This document shows positions 12,920 through 25,992 of a stretch of DNA of 64,000 bases, piece after piece. Each line of letters starts with the position of its first letter. Position 1 is the stretch's first letter. This DNA comes from Moringa oleifera (Eukaryota; Streptophyta; Magnoliopsida; Brassicales; Moringaceae). The stretch lies in the NCBI GenBank assembly GCA_021397835.1, contig JAJFZO010000863.1, positions 1,426,001 to 1,490,000 of the forward strand. Direction: 5' to 3'. Made by a program: the position numbers and the translations under genes. The notes under the pieces were generated by a model. The model saw only the letters and a list, made by a program, of their open reading frames with translations. It was not told the origin of the DNA and searched no databases.

Positions 12920-15196
12920 ATGGCTTCATCCAACCATTCAGATACTTCTTCTATAAATTCGTTACCCAACTTCTCTTTCTCATCGACCACCCAATTCATG
13001 GCCTCCTCTCTTGTGAGTATGGACAATGTCAATCAGGAAAGGAACCCAATTAACTGGGGACTTTCTGTTTCTGATCACCAACGGACTGATAGAATTCCCA
13101 TTGCAATCCCAAAATTCAAATCACTTGCTCCCTCCTCACTCCCCGTCTCACCTCCTCCTCTATCTCCTTTTCCTACAGCATCTCTTGGTTTCAGCCCTTC
13201 CGATATCCTGAACTCGCCTGTCGTTTTCTCGGCTTCTAATGTGAGTTCATTCTCTTCACACTCTTGTCGATTACACTTGCTGTCGAGATTTTTCTGCACA
13301 TGGGTTTCGTCCTGATTATGGGTTTTTGATGTTCTTCTCATGTTTCTTCAGCTTCTTTCTTCTCCTATGACTGGGGCTTTCGGTGGTCAAACTTCCAACT
13401 GGGGCTGTAATTCTGGCGATGACCCCAGAGGAGAAGAGATCAGTTTCTTTGATTTCTCTTTTCAAAGCCAAGAAAGGCCTTTTACTACATCGTCCTCGGT
13501 CTTTCAATCTTCCTCCAACGATGTTTCAGTGGTATGATCCGCGTGCCACTTGTTCTTATACCTTATTATTATAATATATTCTTGGGCTTCGTACTTTATT
13601 TAGGAGGAAGACATCTTCTGTCTCTGTTGTTTTCTGGGATTCTCGAAAATCTTACATATGTTTTCTGTTGTAAAAAGTACTCCAGCTTTTGTTGGTGCTT
13701 TTGTCAGTTTCTGACCCGTTTGGCTTTCACAAATTAATAACAGGAAGAATCAATCAAAGGGCAGCAAGAAATATGGAATTTCCATAAACCCACGAAGCAG
13801 CCTGATTTTGTAGCAGAGAATACAGGAGCCAAATCAGAATTTGCTCCAGTTCAGAGCTACTCCACAGAGACCGGACCATTTCAGACAGGCCTGCAGAGCG
13901 GTGCTGCTTCCCAGCCCAGTTACAGCCAATTCGCTCAATCATCTCAATATATGAGAGAGCAAAGAAGAACCGAAGATGGGTATAATTGGAGAAAATATGG
14001 GCAGAAACAAGTGAAAGGAAGTGAAAACCCACGCAGTTACTACAAGTGCAATTACCCAAATTGCCCGACGAAAAAGAAAGTGGAGAGATCTTTGGATGGA
14101 CACATAACTGAAATAGTATATAAGGGAAGTCATAACCACCCTAAACCTCAGTCTACCAGAAGATCCTCTTCCCATTCAATACAGTCTTCTGCCTGCAACA
14201 ACACTGAATTATCTGATCAATCAGGCAGCTTGCTGGATAATGCTCAAACAGACTCTTTCCTGATGCAAGGCGATACTTCAGGATCAGTTGGAGAGGATGA
14301 GTTCGACCAAGGATCGCCCATGAGTAATCCTGGAGGAGAAGATGGTGACAATGAACCAGATGCAAAGAGATGGTAAGCTGAAAAGAGAAAAACTAGCAAA
14401 TTTAACCCTTTTTGTATCTTCCATTTATAAATGAACAATGAAATTGCATTTATGGGTATGGATTGTAAGGTGTTCAATTGCCTCTTGCAGGAAGGGAGAG
14501 AACGAAATGGAGGGTATCATAGGCACTGGGAGCAGAACTGTGAGAGAGCCAAGGATTGTAGTTCAGACAACAAGTGATATTGACATACTAGATGATGGGT
14601 ATAGATGGAGGAAATATGGACAGAAAGTAGTCAAAGGAAATCCGAATCCGAGGTGATTACTCTTTTACCTGTCCTATAAAGTTGCTTGCATAATTTGCTT
14701 CTTTGGACAAAAACCAATGTATACTTGATTTCTGACTAGGGGTTTTGACCTTTTTTTCAGGAGCTATTACAAGTGTACCACGGTCGGTTGTCCTGTGAGG
14801 AAACATGTAGAGAGAGCATCACATGACCTGAGGGCTGTGATCACAACTTATGAAGGGAAACACAACCATGATGTTCCTGCTGCACGTGGCAGTGGTTACG
14901 CATTGAGCAGAACTTCATCTGCTGCCAACAGCATGCCTGTGAGGCCTGCTGCTGTTGCCAGTCACTCCAGCCACACTAATTACGCCAACTCCCTCCAGGC
15001 CATAAAGTTGCTACCATCTGGTAGTCAGACACCCATGACCCTGGAAATGTACCAGGGCCCTCAAAATTTCGGATACCAGGGATTCGGGAAGCAAACAGTG
15101 TCCTACATGAATCAAACAGAACAGCCAGCTGGGGTATTCTCCAGAGCCAAGGAAGAACCCAAGGATGATCCCTTTCTCGAGTCTTTCCTCTCTTGA
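12920..15196 (+). CDS. WRKY33: Group I WRKY transcription factor, WRKY33 type
   Basis: Exons 12920-13240, 13352-13531, 13744-14372, 14491-14652 and 14761-15196 give 575 residues. The first WRKY domain, at about 240-300, has WRKYGQK and a C-X4-C...H-X-H zinc site ending SHNHP. The second, at about 408-468, has WRKYGQK and ends EGKHNHD. The group-typical intron falls after NPNPR in the second domain. The N-terminal region is rich in Ser-Pro ([26 protein letters not shown]), the type of site phosphorylated by MPK3/MPK6 in WRKY33. The C-terminus carries an [10 protein letters not shown] acidic motif. I chose the ATG at 12920 because [11 protein letters not shown] resembles starts of relatives; in-frame ATGs at 12854, 12914 and 12998 are alternatives. 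WRKY33 relatives control camalexin-type defence and necrotroph resistance. Neighbours on both sides match the Arabidopsis WRKY33 locus. Confidence 0.94.
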
Positions 15197-15723
15197 AACA
15201 AGTTAACTGCCAGTGGAGAGGTGGAAAGTCATCAAAAGATCCAATCACTTTTAGGGTAGATTTTTAAAATACTGGCCCTGTAAATCCTGGGACTGATATA
15301 GACAGAACTAAGTTGCATTTTTTCATTTGTTTTGGGGCTCTTCTAATCTTCACAGACTTAGCCGCCTCATCTTTGTATTAGATTGTAAGAGTAGAACTGC
15401 AAAACTGAATTAATAAGTGAATAAACTGTTTTATCAAGTTAGCATCCACTGCAACTTTTGTCGTTTCGATAATTCTCTGCTCTATTCTTCTTTTTCTGTC
15501 TGCTAATAATGTGCATGACATGATGGCACATGAGGGTATAATAATAAAGAAGCTTATGTATTCCACTCTGTATTCAACATATACACACAACTGAACATGA
15601 GCATATAAAGAGGTTACAGATGCCACTCATATTCAACACAAATTCACACAAAGTATCTGTAGGTAAGATGAGATATGAACATTAAATACATAAAGAATCA
15701 CAGAATAATAAGATCATCCAGGT

Positions 15724-16690
15724 TTAGATGTAAGAGTGTGTTGATAGTTTGTGTCCAGAAATGAGTGAGGACAGCGCCAATGAAAAGAAAGCAAAGAAAG
15801 CCATGCTAATAGCTGCTGATGAGGAATCAGTAAATATATTGTCTGCGCCTTCTCTGAACCTATTTGTCAAGGGAATCGCTGAAGATCCAGCAGATATCAA
15901 TAAGTATGCTACAATCTGCAACTCAAAAGAAAAATCCCATCTCAACTTCTTCCCATCACATTTTACCAAAAACAGAGTTGGTTCTTTATCCAAAAGGAAA
16001 AATAACAACAGAATTGGGTATATATTAAAAATTGTTTTATGCAATAAGGTGATTATGGTGACAAGTTAAACGGGAATTAGTCCTAGAGACTTCAGTGTCA
16101 CTTGTGTTGCCATCAACTTAGACGCCAAGAAATCAACTGCCTGATCATGGTGGACTACAGAATCTGAACACGGCATTGTTGTCATGCCAAGCACACATTC
16201 TAGAAAGGTTCAACAGCGGTGTGCCAGGTGAGCTTGGGCCCATATCATTGATATTAAATTCAGGGGCCTTATACAGTTGTTTCATCATATTCTCACACTG
16301 TTTTTTCCCAACGGCCAGAAACACGAACACTTTCCAGACCGTCAGCATGAAAGTTTTAAACTTCTTCTGATCACATATTGAAATGCATTAGAAGCTCCTT
16401 TATGGTATAACAATTTCCCTTCTGTCTCTTTTTTTTTTCTTTTTCTTTTTCGTCCTCTATACTCAAAGTCAATGAATCAATGCATAAGTTGAAGCATCTG
16501 TCACGTGTATGGTTGCTCCACTATACAAGTATCAACACAGACATATCTAAAGGCTTTCAAAGAGTAAGGAAAAACAAAGAAAAGGAAGAAAGAAGGTACA
16601 GGACCTAAGGAAAAGACAGAGAGCAATGGAGGAAGAATTGGATCACACACTCATTTACAATTTTGAAAACTCAGGCAATAAGTTTGATTG

Positions 16691-16722
<32 letters not shown>

Positions 16723-17314
16723 TCTATTTTCGTGCAAGGGAAGATAAAAGAGAAACCGACCTGATCTCCAAAAAAGTCTAACAAAGCAGAGGTTCGCCGT
16801 TCAAACATCTGCTTGCCCGTGGACATTTCGTGGACGTGTCGCAGCGCTTGTCCTCCTGTGTACAGCGTCGCCAGAATTGCTATTGCCAACAAATACCTGA
16901 GCAAATGATTAGAACTTATTTAATCGCATCATCATTCTAATGAAACTTCAATAATTCCCGACCGAAAAAGATAATCCACGAGGACAACTTAGAAAAATAT
17001 ACGTTGATGGATATATTAATGGAACTGTACCTGTATTCTTCGTAGTCATCAAAATTTCGCCCATTTCCGTGCTTGTTGCTGGCGGTAATAATGAAAGCGA
17101 GCAAAGAGAACAACAGAGCCAATCCTCTCAAAGCCAGAGACCCTCTCTTCAACAAATCCTCCCTCTTCCATCTCCTGGTTATCGCCGACACCCCGAACCT
17201 CATTCCCGACGAGGTCTTGCTCTCTCTCGTCTGGTTTTCCACGTCAGTAGCCGGCGCTGGTGGAGCCGTTGGTGCCGGCGATTCCACGTGCTCCTGTTCC
17301 TCGGAATTCGACAT
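15724..17314 (-). CDS. CASPL4B1: CASP-like membrane protein, CASPL4B type
   Basis: Exons on the minus strand are 17314-17031, 16896-16761 and 15915-15724, giving 203 residues. The N-terminus (about 1-55) is a Pro/Glu-rich cytosolic tail. Four membrane helices follow at about 59-78 (RGLALLFSLLAFIITAS), 96-113, 141-158 and 175-196. The family landmarks KREDLLKRGSLALRG, LRHVHE, FFGDQ and NRFREGADNIFTD are all present. CASP-like (UPF0497) proteins form plasma-membrane scaffolds related to the Casparian-strip CASPs; the exact role of the 4B group is not established. The gene is convergent with WRKY33, with only 527 bases between stop codons, so the two 3' ends may overlap. In Arabidopsis the CASPL4B1 gene (At2g38480) also lies beside WRKY33. 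Confidence 0.92.
16695..16722. repeat. AT dinucleotide microsatellite in CASPL intron 2
   Basis: About 14 AT units, beginning about 40 bases downstream of the exon 2 donor on the minus strand. Length changes here could affect splicing of that donor. Probably polymorphic. Confidence 0.95.
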
Positions 17315-17403
17315 AATTGAAACTCAAATGAACGGGATCAAATACGAAAGACCGATCAAAGTTTATCAGAGAAGAAGGGATGTTATAAAGAAATTAACTG
17401 AAA

Positions 17404-17426
17404 TATATATATATATATATATATAT
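17404..17426. repeat. AT dinucleotide microsatellite in CASPL leader
   Basis: About 11 AT units, 90 bases upstream of the CASPL start codon on the minus strand, so probably in the 5' UTR or core promoter. Confidence 0.95.
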
Positions 17427-17751
17427 GGAAGATGAAGAGGGAATTCTGTTTTGTTATTGTTTCTTGAACGTGAGAACTCAGCCTTGTTTCTATAAGGGGA
17501 AAACGACATCCGTTCCCGTGCGGGAGTTACTATGCTCTTAATCAGTAGTAAAATGGACATCATTAGCTGTGGATGACATTGGCGGCTTGATCACACTAAA
17601 GGTTGCCTTACGAACACATGACGTGGCGTAGAAGTATTGGTTGAACTGGTAAGGAGACATCGAGAAAGTCGCATGCGATAAATCCTGCAGGCGTGTAACC
17701 CAAACAAAATTCTGTTTGCCGTCAAACAAAACGCTGTCCGGCCGACGTTCC

Positions 17752-17770
17752 CTCTCTCTCTCTCTCTCTC
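17752..17770. repeat. CT/GA tract in CASPL promoter
   Basis: A short CT run, read as GA on the CASPL coding strand, about 440 bases upstream of the CASPL start. GA repeats bind plant BPC/GAGA factors, so it could be a promoter element, though simple-repeat drift is equally possible. Confidence 0.7.
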
Positions 17771-20700
17771 TAGTTATCTCTTCAAGCTTGCGTGTACGGC
17801 CCAATTTAATCCAATGAGTAAACCTTTTTTGTAAATTCAGTTATTTCGGCCTTCCGGAGAGAGTCAGAATGTAAAAATGATAATTGTCTTTATATAATTG
17901 AGGGCAGAACATGTCAGAGTAATAATCATAATTATTAATTACCTATTTTCAGTGCAATCAATTAATCACAAAGTCAATGTCCGTATTAAACAAAGACCAA
18001 AAAACATGATCTTCTTCCCTAATTTTTTTTATTTTTTATTTTTAAAATAGAATTTCCAAAGTGGGTCCCTATGCAATCAATGAGTTAGTTGATTTCAAAT
18101 TAGTCTTAAGCAGCAATATATTCATAGTTAGTTAATAATTTTCATCACATCATTTGGTGGGCTCAATTATTTTTGTCAGAAAAATGGCTGGTCGAATGAA
18201 TCCACCACTGGCTTTTTGGCCAAACTATGCAAGTACACTAAATATTTTGATAAATATGAAATTTCTGAATTTTTTATTTAATTTTTTAAGAAAATATATC
18301 ATTAAATAAATTATTAGTTTGCATCATTTTAAAATATTAATTGTATCAAATAAATATATTTATATGATGTTTCAAATTTGGCTTAATTTAAAATTTATTT
18401 AAAATTTTAAAAATCAAAAATATTATATATAATTAATTTATTATTATAAAAATTTTTATAATTTTTGAAGTGTTAGATATATGTAATTATATATCATTAG
18501 ATATTTTTGGAATTTATTTAAAATAGTTAATAAATCAAAAATTGTTTAAATTTAAAAGATTAACACAAAATATTTATAATTATTTATATTAAATTTTAAT
18601 TTTAAAAAATTAAATATCTAATTTTTTAATGTTTACTTTATATTTAAGTTCATCATTGAACTCGTAACTTATAAATCATCTAATTTATGGCTTAGATCTA
18701 TAAATTTTAACTTGATTCATTTAGTAAGTGATTTTAGGAGCATATATTTTATAAATAGGTTGAATCATTGATTCAAAATTTAAATCATGTCTTTTGATGA
18801 ATCGATGTATTATAGACTGAACATGTTTTATTCATATAAATTTAATTCAATTTATATAATTTTTTTATAAATATATAAATTAATAAATAAAAAAAACAAG
18901 ATATATCTTTTACTTTTTTACAGAAGTTGTATCATTTTTTTTACAATAGTAAATTTAATATATTTATTTTTTATTAAATATTATTTAAAATCTATTTTAT
19001 AATTAAATAATGACATATGTTAATCATCAATTAAATTAATTTTAATATTATATGTAAAAAATATATATTAAATTTATTGTATATTTAACATCTTAAAAAT
19101 TTAAAACTATTGTTAAATTTTAATTGTTTATTTGTATTTTTTAAAAATAATAAATAAAATTATTTATCAAACTCATCAATTTAATTGGTTTAAAATTTAA
19201 TAAATTAACGAGTCCATGCAACTAAATAGATAAAGCCAGTAAAAAAACCACAAGTTACATATCATTTAAATGGACGTGCTTGTCTCAGTCCTTTATTGTA
19301 AAAAATCCATTATGCTTTGTTACGACACTGATGTGCTCTGTGATCTCGCATGGTAAACCGACCCGACCCGACCCGTTAACGAAAACACTCCTCTCGTGTT
19401 ATCAAGAATTCTTCAGGTAAGTCTATTGACACTGGACTCCTCATAAAATTTGTCAAATGATCACACTGTTATGATCCGTACATTGAAAGGCCTACACCGC
19501 GGTCCACCGAGTCCTGAGTCACCGTGATCAAGCCACTGAGTCCGGTCCATGGTTTGTACCATTGGTTCGTTTCCCTTCTTGGAGGTCCAAGATTTGCAAG
19601 TGACTATGGGCCAGCCAAGATCATTAAGCCCCATGGGCAAGGGTGAGCAAAATTCAGCTAAACCGTTAAACCGAATTAATTTTGGTTAATTTGATTTAAT
19701 TTTTTTAGTTTTTATTTATAAATTTTTTTATAAATTTCGATTAAAAAAATTTAAACCAAATTAATCTAAAAATAAATTTTTAATTTTAATAATTAATCAA
19801 TTTAATTTATTAATTATTAATAATAATTTTTTTCTTAATATCTTTACTAACGAGTTTTTATTATTCACCTATTCATATAGACACAATATCTTTCTTTGTT
19901 TCTCTTAACTTGAGAAATTCTAATCCGTGGCCGTCTATTTTAAAGAACCGACTAGAACTAGCCACACCAAAGCCACACCCACGCATATGCATTCAACATT
20001 CGCTTAGGTTTTTTTTTTTTTTTTCCAATTCTAATCATGCTGTAATTAGATTTGGCCACGGTTCGAGTTAAACCAATGAATCAAACCGTAACTTTTAAAT
20101 TTTAAATCAAACCAAAATCAATATAAACTGTTTTAATTTTAAATTATAATTAAAATTATTTTAAAAATAATTCGATTATGGTTCATGTAAATTTTAGACC
20201 TAAACCAAAAACTAAAATCATTTTTATTTTTTGCTTTCCAGCCATTTGATTGGTTGAAGAAAACATTTTGAAGGAATCAAAAGTAAAATAGAAAAAACAA
20301 GAATTATAACTCCAATGAGATGTTTCCTTTGACATTGTTGATTCGTTAAATACTAATGTATCAGTTGTATTTTAATATAAATTTTTTTTTCATGATTAGG
20401 AGTTTTTATATTCTAAAAGTTGTTATTAATATATGAAAAATTTTGATTTCTATATATTAAAGATTTTGATTTTTATATAAGTATATATAAAAATGTTACG
20501 TATATTTCATCTACATAAATAAGTTGTTAACGATATATTATATATATTTAATTTATAAATTAATATTTAAAAATAAAATTAGTTTAAAATTAAAAATAAA
20601 ATTTAAATTTAAATAAATTTTTGATTTATTCGATTAAATTAATTAAAAAAATTTAGTTCCATTAATTCAATTGTTTTTTAAATTCGATCGGTTCCAGTTT

Positions 20701-23700
20701 TACCGAATTAACCCGACTGCTCACCCCACCCGTGGGTCAGAGCCCCCACATTGGATACTGTTTTCTTTCTTTGTTTTTTCTTCTTTAAACATCGCTATTA
20801 GTTTACAAATTGGGTAATAAATTGTCCGGAGCGTGGATACAGCCTGAACCCCGAGTCTCTTTCTTTGGGTGGCGATGAGATAGCTTCGAGACACCTGCAC
20901 GTTCTTGCTATCCTGTCAAAGGCTGGTTTTATAGTTGCAGGGGGCCACCATTTGTCAATATCTAGAGGACAACACCATGGGCTAGGCCAGCTTCAACCCT
21001 CCTCTGTCCACCCGTTTTGCTGCTTCTTGTCATCCTTTTATTCTTTTACATTAGAAGAATGTTAGCTGTACTATACCACCATAATGGATAAACAGAGACA
21101 TCACTAGCTTGTTCTTCATGTGAGACAGGATTATATGCAAACATAACACCAATGCTGCCAAAAAGCCACGCTGTCTTATACTCCCAATCTCACCAAATTT
21201 GGAACTCATGGAGATATGACGTTATACCTACTATTAAAATTGAATGAAAAAGAGTGTATTAACTCTCCTCTGTTTGCGTTGGATCCATTTTACTGTTGTT
21301 TTGTTATTGCACACCAGGTGTTTGTGTTAAAGCTACTCATATATATATATATAAGTGAGATGAAATTCATCAGGTACCGTCTGTCTGATTCCTGTGCCAG
21401 TCCGAGATAAAGATAATGACAATAAAAATTGGGGAACCCATGTGATCGATGAGTTCGAGGGTTCCAGAGAATGGAACCTACGCGAGATAAGCTGTTAGTT
21501 CATACTCGACAGAGCCAACACGTCCTCTAAATAGTTTTTAGTAAATGGCTTCTTCACTGACGCTCTGCATGTGCCAATTGGCCGCCATTATCATTCTTTG
21601 ATCTGGTACTAAGTGTAGTAGAAGTCAACCCTCTGCGCGCTTCCGTTCATAGAATCTTCTATTCCTTCATGTTCTCCCAAAGAAAAAAAAAAAAAAAACT
21701 TTAGCTCTTATTGTTTGTCGATCTGAACAGAAATTTGCGTGCTCTCAAGAAGATTTTTCAAATGATTTTGACTGTCAAAATTAGGTGTTTATCATGGAGC
21801 CACTGTGTTTAGATTTTCGATATTTCAACTTCCAATGATTTTCGTATGATGCCTTGCTGGGATTGCCATAGTTTGGCTCTGGAATGGATAAAATTATTTT
21901 TTAAAAAAAGTTTTTAAAAAATTATGTTTATTTTATATTATTACATACATTTTTTATATTTAAAAATAATAAATTTAAGTTAAAAAATTAAATTTTGAAA
22001 AAAAGTATTTAAATTAAAAATATTATACAATAAATTTTTTATAAACATTAAAAAATATCTAATCTATCATCATAAAAAATAATTTTTTAAATATTAAAAA
22101 TTAATTTATATTATGAATTTTTTTAAAAAATTAACTAATGAATTAATTTAAAAAATAAACTTAAAAATATGACATAAAATTTATTTAAATTGTTTGTAAA
22201 ATATTTTAATTATTAAAACATCTTTAATTTTTTTCAAGTATATAAACCAAAATTCAATATAAATTAAATTAATACATTAAAATTTATATTATTATTTTTT
22301 AAATATTAAAATTTTATTTATTATTTATTTATAATTAATATAATTAATATTTTATAACATCATAAAGTCTCCTACAACTTTACGCTTCAACGTACTGCAA
22401 TCTCCCAAAAAAAAAAAGAAAGAAATCACTCTTTGGGCATAATTTTGCTTAATCAAGAAGTTGACCCTATTACAGGGAATAACACTTTGCCACCTTAGTG
22501 ACGTTGCCTTATAACTGGCTTTGACAAAACAAACACAGAATCTAATTAACTTTGCATGTTCTAAGATAAGTAGCTGAATCCATCCTCGGCTAAATTAATC
22601 TTCCTTAATAAGCGAAACAGGGACCATCATTCATGTTTTAAGAACATGGAGCTGTCCCTTTAGCCAAGCCCAGAACGATCAGCCTCCACCTAGCTGCACA
22701 TGCCATACCCTTCTTCAAGGCCCCACCCTACAACTAATGAAATCTGTAAACATCTCTCTCTCTCTCTCTCTTTAGGAAATTACGCTAAAAAGTTACATAT
22801 TTTGTTACAGCTACCAACCTAATTACTTGGTTAGTTACTGCTCTTCTTGAAAAAGGTTACATATTTACTAAACAAGATTTATCAAAATATTCCCAAACGC
22901 ATCAGCTTTTTACTATTTCTTTGTCTTTATCGCCTTTGTCAATATTTGGCTTTGATAATCGGCTTTTTTTTCTTCCTGTGAAAGCGTGATTCTAGTTCTG
23001 ACTCATCAACTGTTGATGTATACAATATGGAGAGGAACATGAAGATTTATGATGGGGTGCCTCGTAGATGATCAGGATCAGCACTGGGGCCCCACCAGAG
23101 AAGAAGAAAAGCGTGTTTCGCTGGGGCCCTGTGAAAAGCGGGCAGTCAATTAAGGCCGTTGAATCCGGCTGCTTCTAGCAGGTCCTTATTGCATGTGGAC
23201 CTCAGCTCCACCGTGTTTTATTCAATGGAATTTTTTTGTTTCCATTTTTACCCCTCATCAACCGTCCTCTACGTGGCATTATGCTGCGAATTACCATTGG
23301 GAAAAGGAAGATCGGATATTGCAGTACATAAAGCATTCGATTTTATTCCAATAAAATATCTGTTGGCCTGTGTTATTGCCAGAACCCGTTTTTCTGCTGC
23401 CACGTCAAACTTTAGGACTGAAATTGTAAATGGACTATTTTGCCCTTTTATGAACATCTACGGATTCTGTATTACATTAATTAGTTCAGGTAAGTATTAT
23501 TTTCAGGTTTTTCTAAAAATTTTATTATTTTTAATACAAGAAATTAAATAAAATATCTAAATTAAAGAACAAATTCTTATAAATATTATTGTTATCATTT
23601 TATATTCAGACTGAAGTAGTAGCTGTTCCACAAAGAACCAACAACTCGTCACACTTTACAGCATTCCGTGAAGGCAATATCCCAATTTTTTATTATTCTT

Positions 23701-25654
23701 CTCTCTTATTTATGCTGTCTCGCATCTCACAGAAAATACCCAAATTTCAGTTCAGGTACTTCCTTCTTTTTTTCTCTTTTTTTTTTTTCCCTTCCGGTGA
23801 AAAACAAATAAATCTCATGTACCTTTAAATCCTTTTTTATTAAAAAAAATAAGAAAAACCTTCCGTGTGGTCCCTGCTGTCGAGACAGTAATGACTGACC
23901 GGGAAAAAGCAAAATAACGGCTAGTGCGGCGCATGGTGCGCCCACAGAAAAGCGTGACTGTGACTCCGTGGGTGCTGGGTAGTTGCTCCTTGCAAGAGCT
24001 CAGGCAGTCACTGGCTCATCCAGTTAATATTGCCATGCCACCCAAACATCCACAATTAAATCATCCTCTAATTTTTTTTTTCTTCCTCTTTGGACAATTA
24101 AGGAATTTGCATATCAAAATATTTGGCTTAAAAAAATACCAAATTTAGTAAATTAAATAAACTAAATAAATTATAACTCTTATATTAATATAATAAAATA
24201 TAAAAAATTACTCTTTTAAATGGCTCAACTACTTCACAAGAATTCCTGACCTTTGCTGGATTGGCATCTTTGGTACATAGTCCAAACTTTTATTATCATG
24301 ATTTGAATCTTTTGCCCAATTATTGTTACGCCCACAGCTTGTCTGGAACTTTAGCATCCAAATTGAATTAATTTCTATAAAGAAGTGATTGATTTAAGAA
24401 ATTGTCACCAAATGTTAATTGAAACCGGTTTTAATACGGTTTCATAAAGCCATTAAATGACACAAATTTCTGTAATTTAATATTTAGTAAGTTAAATACA
24501 TATTTATGATTCTCGTAATTAATAAGATTTATGAGTGATTGCATTCATAGAAAGAATATGGAAATAATTTCGAGAGATATCTTATCGGAAGTCGTATTTT
24601 TTTTTTAAAAAAAATTGTCGTTGTCGCAATGAGACATTGTATCATTTATATAAAAGACTACATTTTGTTTACTAATTGCAATTTTTTTTTTAATGTGGTC
24701 ATTTCATTCACATGAATAGTTAAGTTTAATGAAATTATAATTAACTTAAGATTATTTTTAAATAAAAATAAAAATTATATTTGAAAATTTTAGTTAAATG
24801 AAAATGTTTATTTATTTTTACTATTGAAGTTTCTCATTGTAATTTTACATCATATAAAGATTTCTCAATTAAATAATTATATATACAATTTTGTAATTGT
24901 CAAAATATAGTATTTAATTTAAAATAAATAAATATTATATGTGTTAATAAAATTATTTAGAGTAAATATTATATAAAATACTAATATTTAATTTATGTTA
25001 CTAATCAAATTTTTATTTTTAAAATATTTTGATTTTTTAATTAAAATAATTATAAAAAATTAAGATTATAATTAGTGTTAAATCCTTCAAAAATATCACT
25101 CCATTTCAAGTTTATTTCAAAATTAAACAATTTTTATATATTTTTTATAAATATATTTTTAATATTAAAAACATTTAAATTTTTTTTATAAGGGTAACTT
25201 AAATATTTATTAATATTTTAAAATTTTTAATTTGAATATTTTTAGTTATTAAATTTATTTAATAATATTTAATTTGATTTGAATTGATAAATTAGCATTT
25301 GATTGATAATTTTTTAAACATTAAGTTTTTTTTTTGTAATATGAGATGCATATCAAAATTTATATAATTTTTATTAAATTATTTAATTTTAAAATTTTAA
25401 TTTAAAAGTTTTCTTAAATTATATACAATGAGAAAAAAAAGATATTTAAAGGAGTAAGTAAGCGCGGAAAATAAATGTACAGCATCTCGCTTTCCACGCA
25501 GGTCTAATCCATCCGCTTCCAGACCGCGTGACCTGCTAATCCGGTCACCACGCAGCTTTCGTGTTTATTCCATATATTGCCGTGTTTATCTCATCGTCCC
25601 TGTCCTCTTTTGTGCTCACTTTCAGCCAGGGAAACGCCGCTCACGAGTAAAATC
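17771..25654. other. Long AT-rich intergenic region
   Basis: No gene is supported across almost 8 kb. Very AT-rich blocks lie at about 18240-19250, 19680-20700, 21890-22350 and 24150-25440, and look like decayed short transposons. More balanced, unique-looking patches lie at 19310-19640, 20700-21700, 22370-23460 and 23840-24070. Open stretches in these (for example 20865-21065 and 23159-23551) lack family motifs. The last 150 bases are probably the promoter and leader of the methyltransferase-like gene. Confidence 0.6.
19641..20726. mobile_element. MITE-like element with GGGTGAGCA inverted ends
   Basis: The left end reads GGGTGAGCA followed by AAACCG and GGTTAATT motifs; the right end is its complement, finishing TGCTCACCC. 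Inside the ends both arms share AT-rich sequence with AATTAATTT/TTTAAATT tracts, so the ends form a long imperfect inverted repeat. Similar GGGTGAGCA-ended elements are widespread in dicots. No transposase reading frame is present. I see no convincing target-site duplication, and a second gene-free patch near 20050-20230 may be a nested insertion. Confidence 0.6.
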
Positions 25655-25687
25655 ATGGCTTCTCTCTCTAGCATCACTACCCCATAA
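25655..25687 (+). promoter_or_regulatory. Candidate uORF 1 (10 codons plus stop)
   Basis: ATG to TAA coding MASSLSSITTP-like sequence (as read: MASLSSITTP). It lies 338 bases upstream of the methyltransferase-like start codon. It is functional only if transcription starts to its left, which I cannot establish. Confidence 0.35.
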
Positions 25688-25745
25688 TCAGAGAAACTCT
25701 CGCCTACAAATTCCACTGGCCATAAACCGAGACCGGTATATCACC

Positions 25746-25865
25746 ATGCGTTCTTCCTTTTTTGCCCCTCCAATATTCCTCTGTTTCCCAATCTGCAACT
25801 TCCTTTCGCTCCCTGCAACCCTCGTCGGAGCTAACCACACCTCTGCTCGCTTCTGTTCCCGCTAA
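25746..25865 (+). promoter_or_regulatory. Candidate uORF 2 (39 codons plus stop)
   Basis: ATG at 25746 opens a 39-codon frame ending TAA at 25865, wholly upstream of the main start at 25993 and in another frame. It begins MRSSFFAPPIFLCFP and is hydrophobic in its first half. Two Arabidopsis paralogues of the main gene are, from memory, annotated as carrying conserved-peptide uORFs (CPuORF46/47), so an upstream peptide would fit. I cannot confirm that this sequence matches that peptide group. Confidence 0.45.
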
Positions 25866-25992
25866 TCTCCTGTACACTATTAGATTTAGGTTTTGTTTTC
25901 TTGTCATCAACAAACAATCAAACAGACGAACGAAACAGTTGGTTTTCTTTTTATTTTTTAATTAATTTTTATAGGCGTGTAAAACGAGGGAC

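Noticed and set aside
19361..19377. CCCGACCCGACCCG as telomere-like repeat
   Set aside because: Only three units and not the plant telomere motif TTTAGGG.
20865..21065. Open frame of 66 codons starting at 20865
   Set aside because: No domain, no splice context, first codon not ATG, composition ordinary for intergenic sequence.
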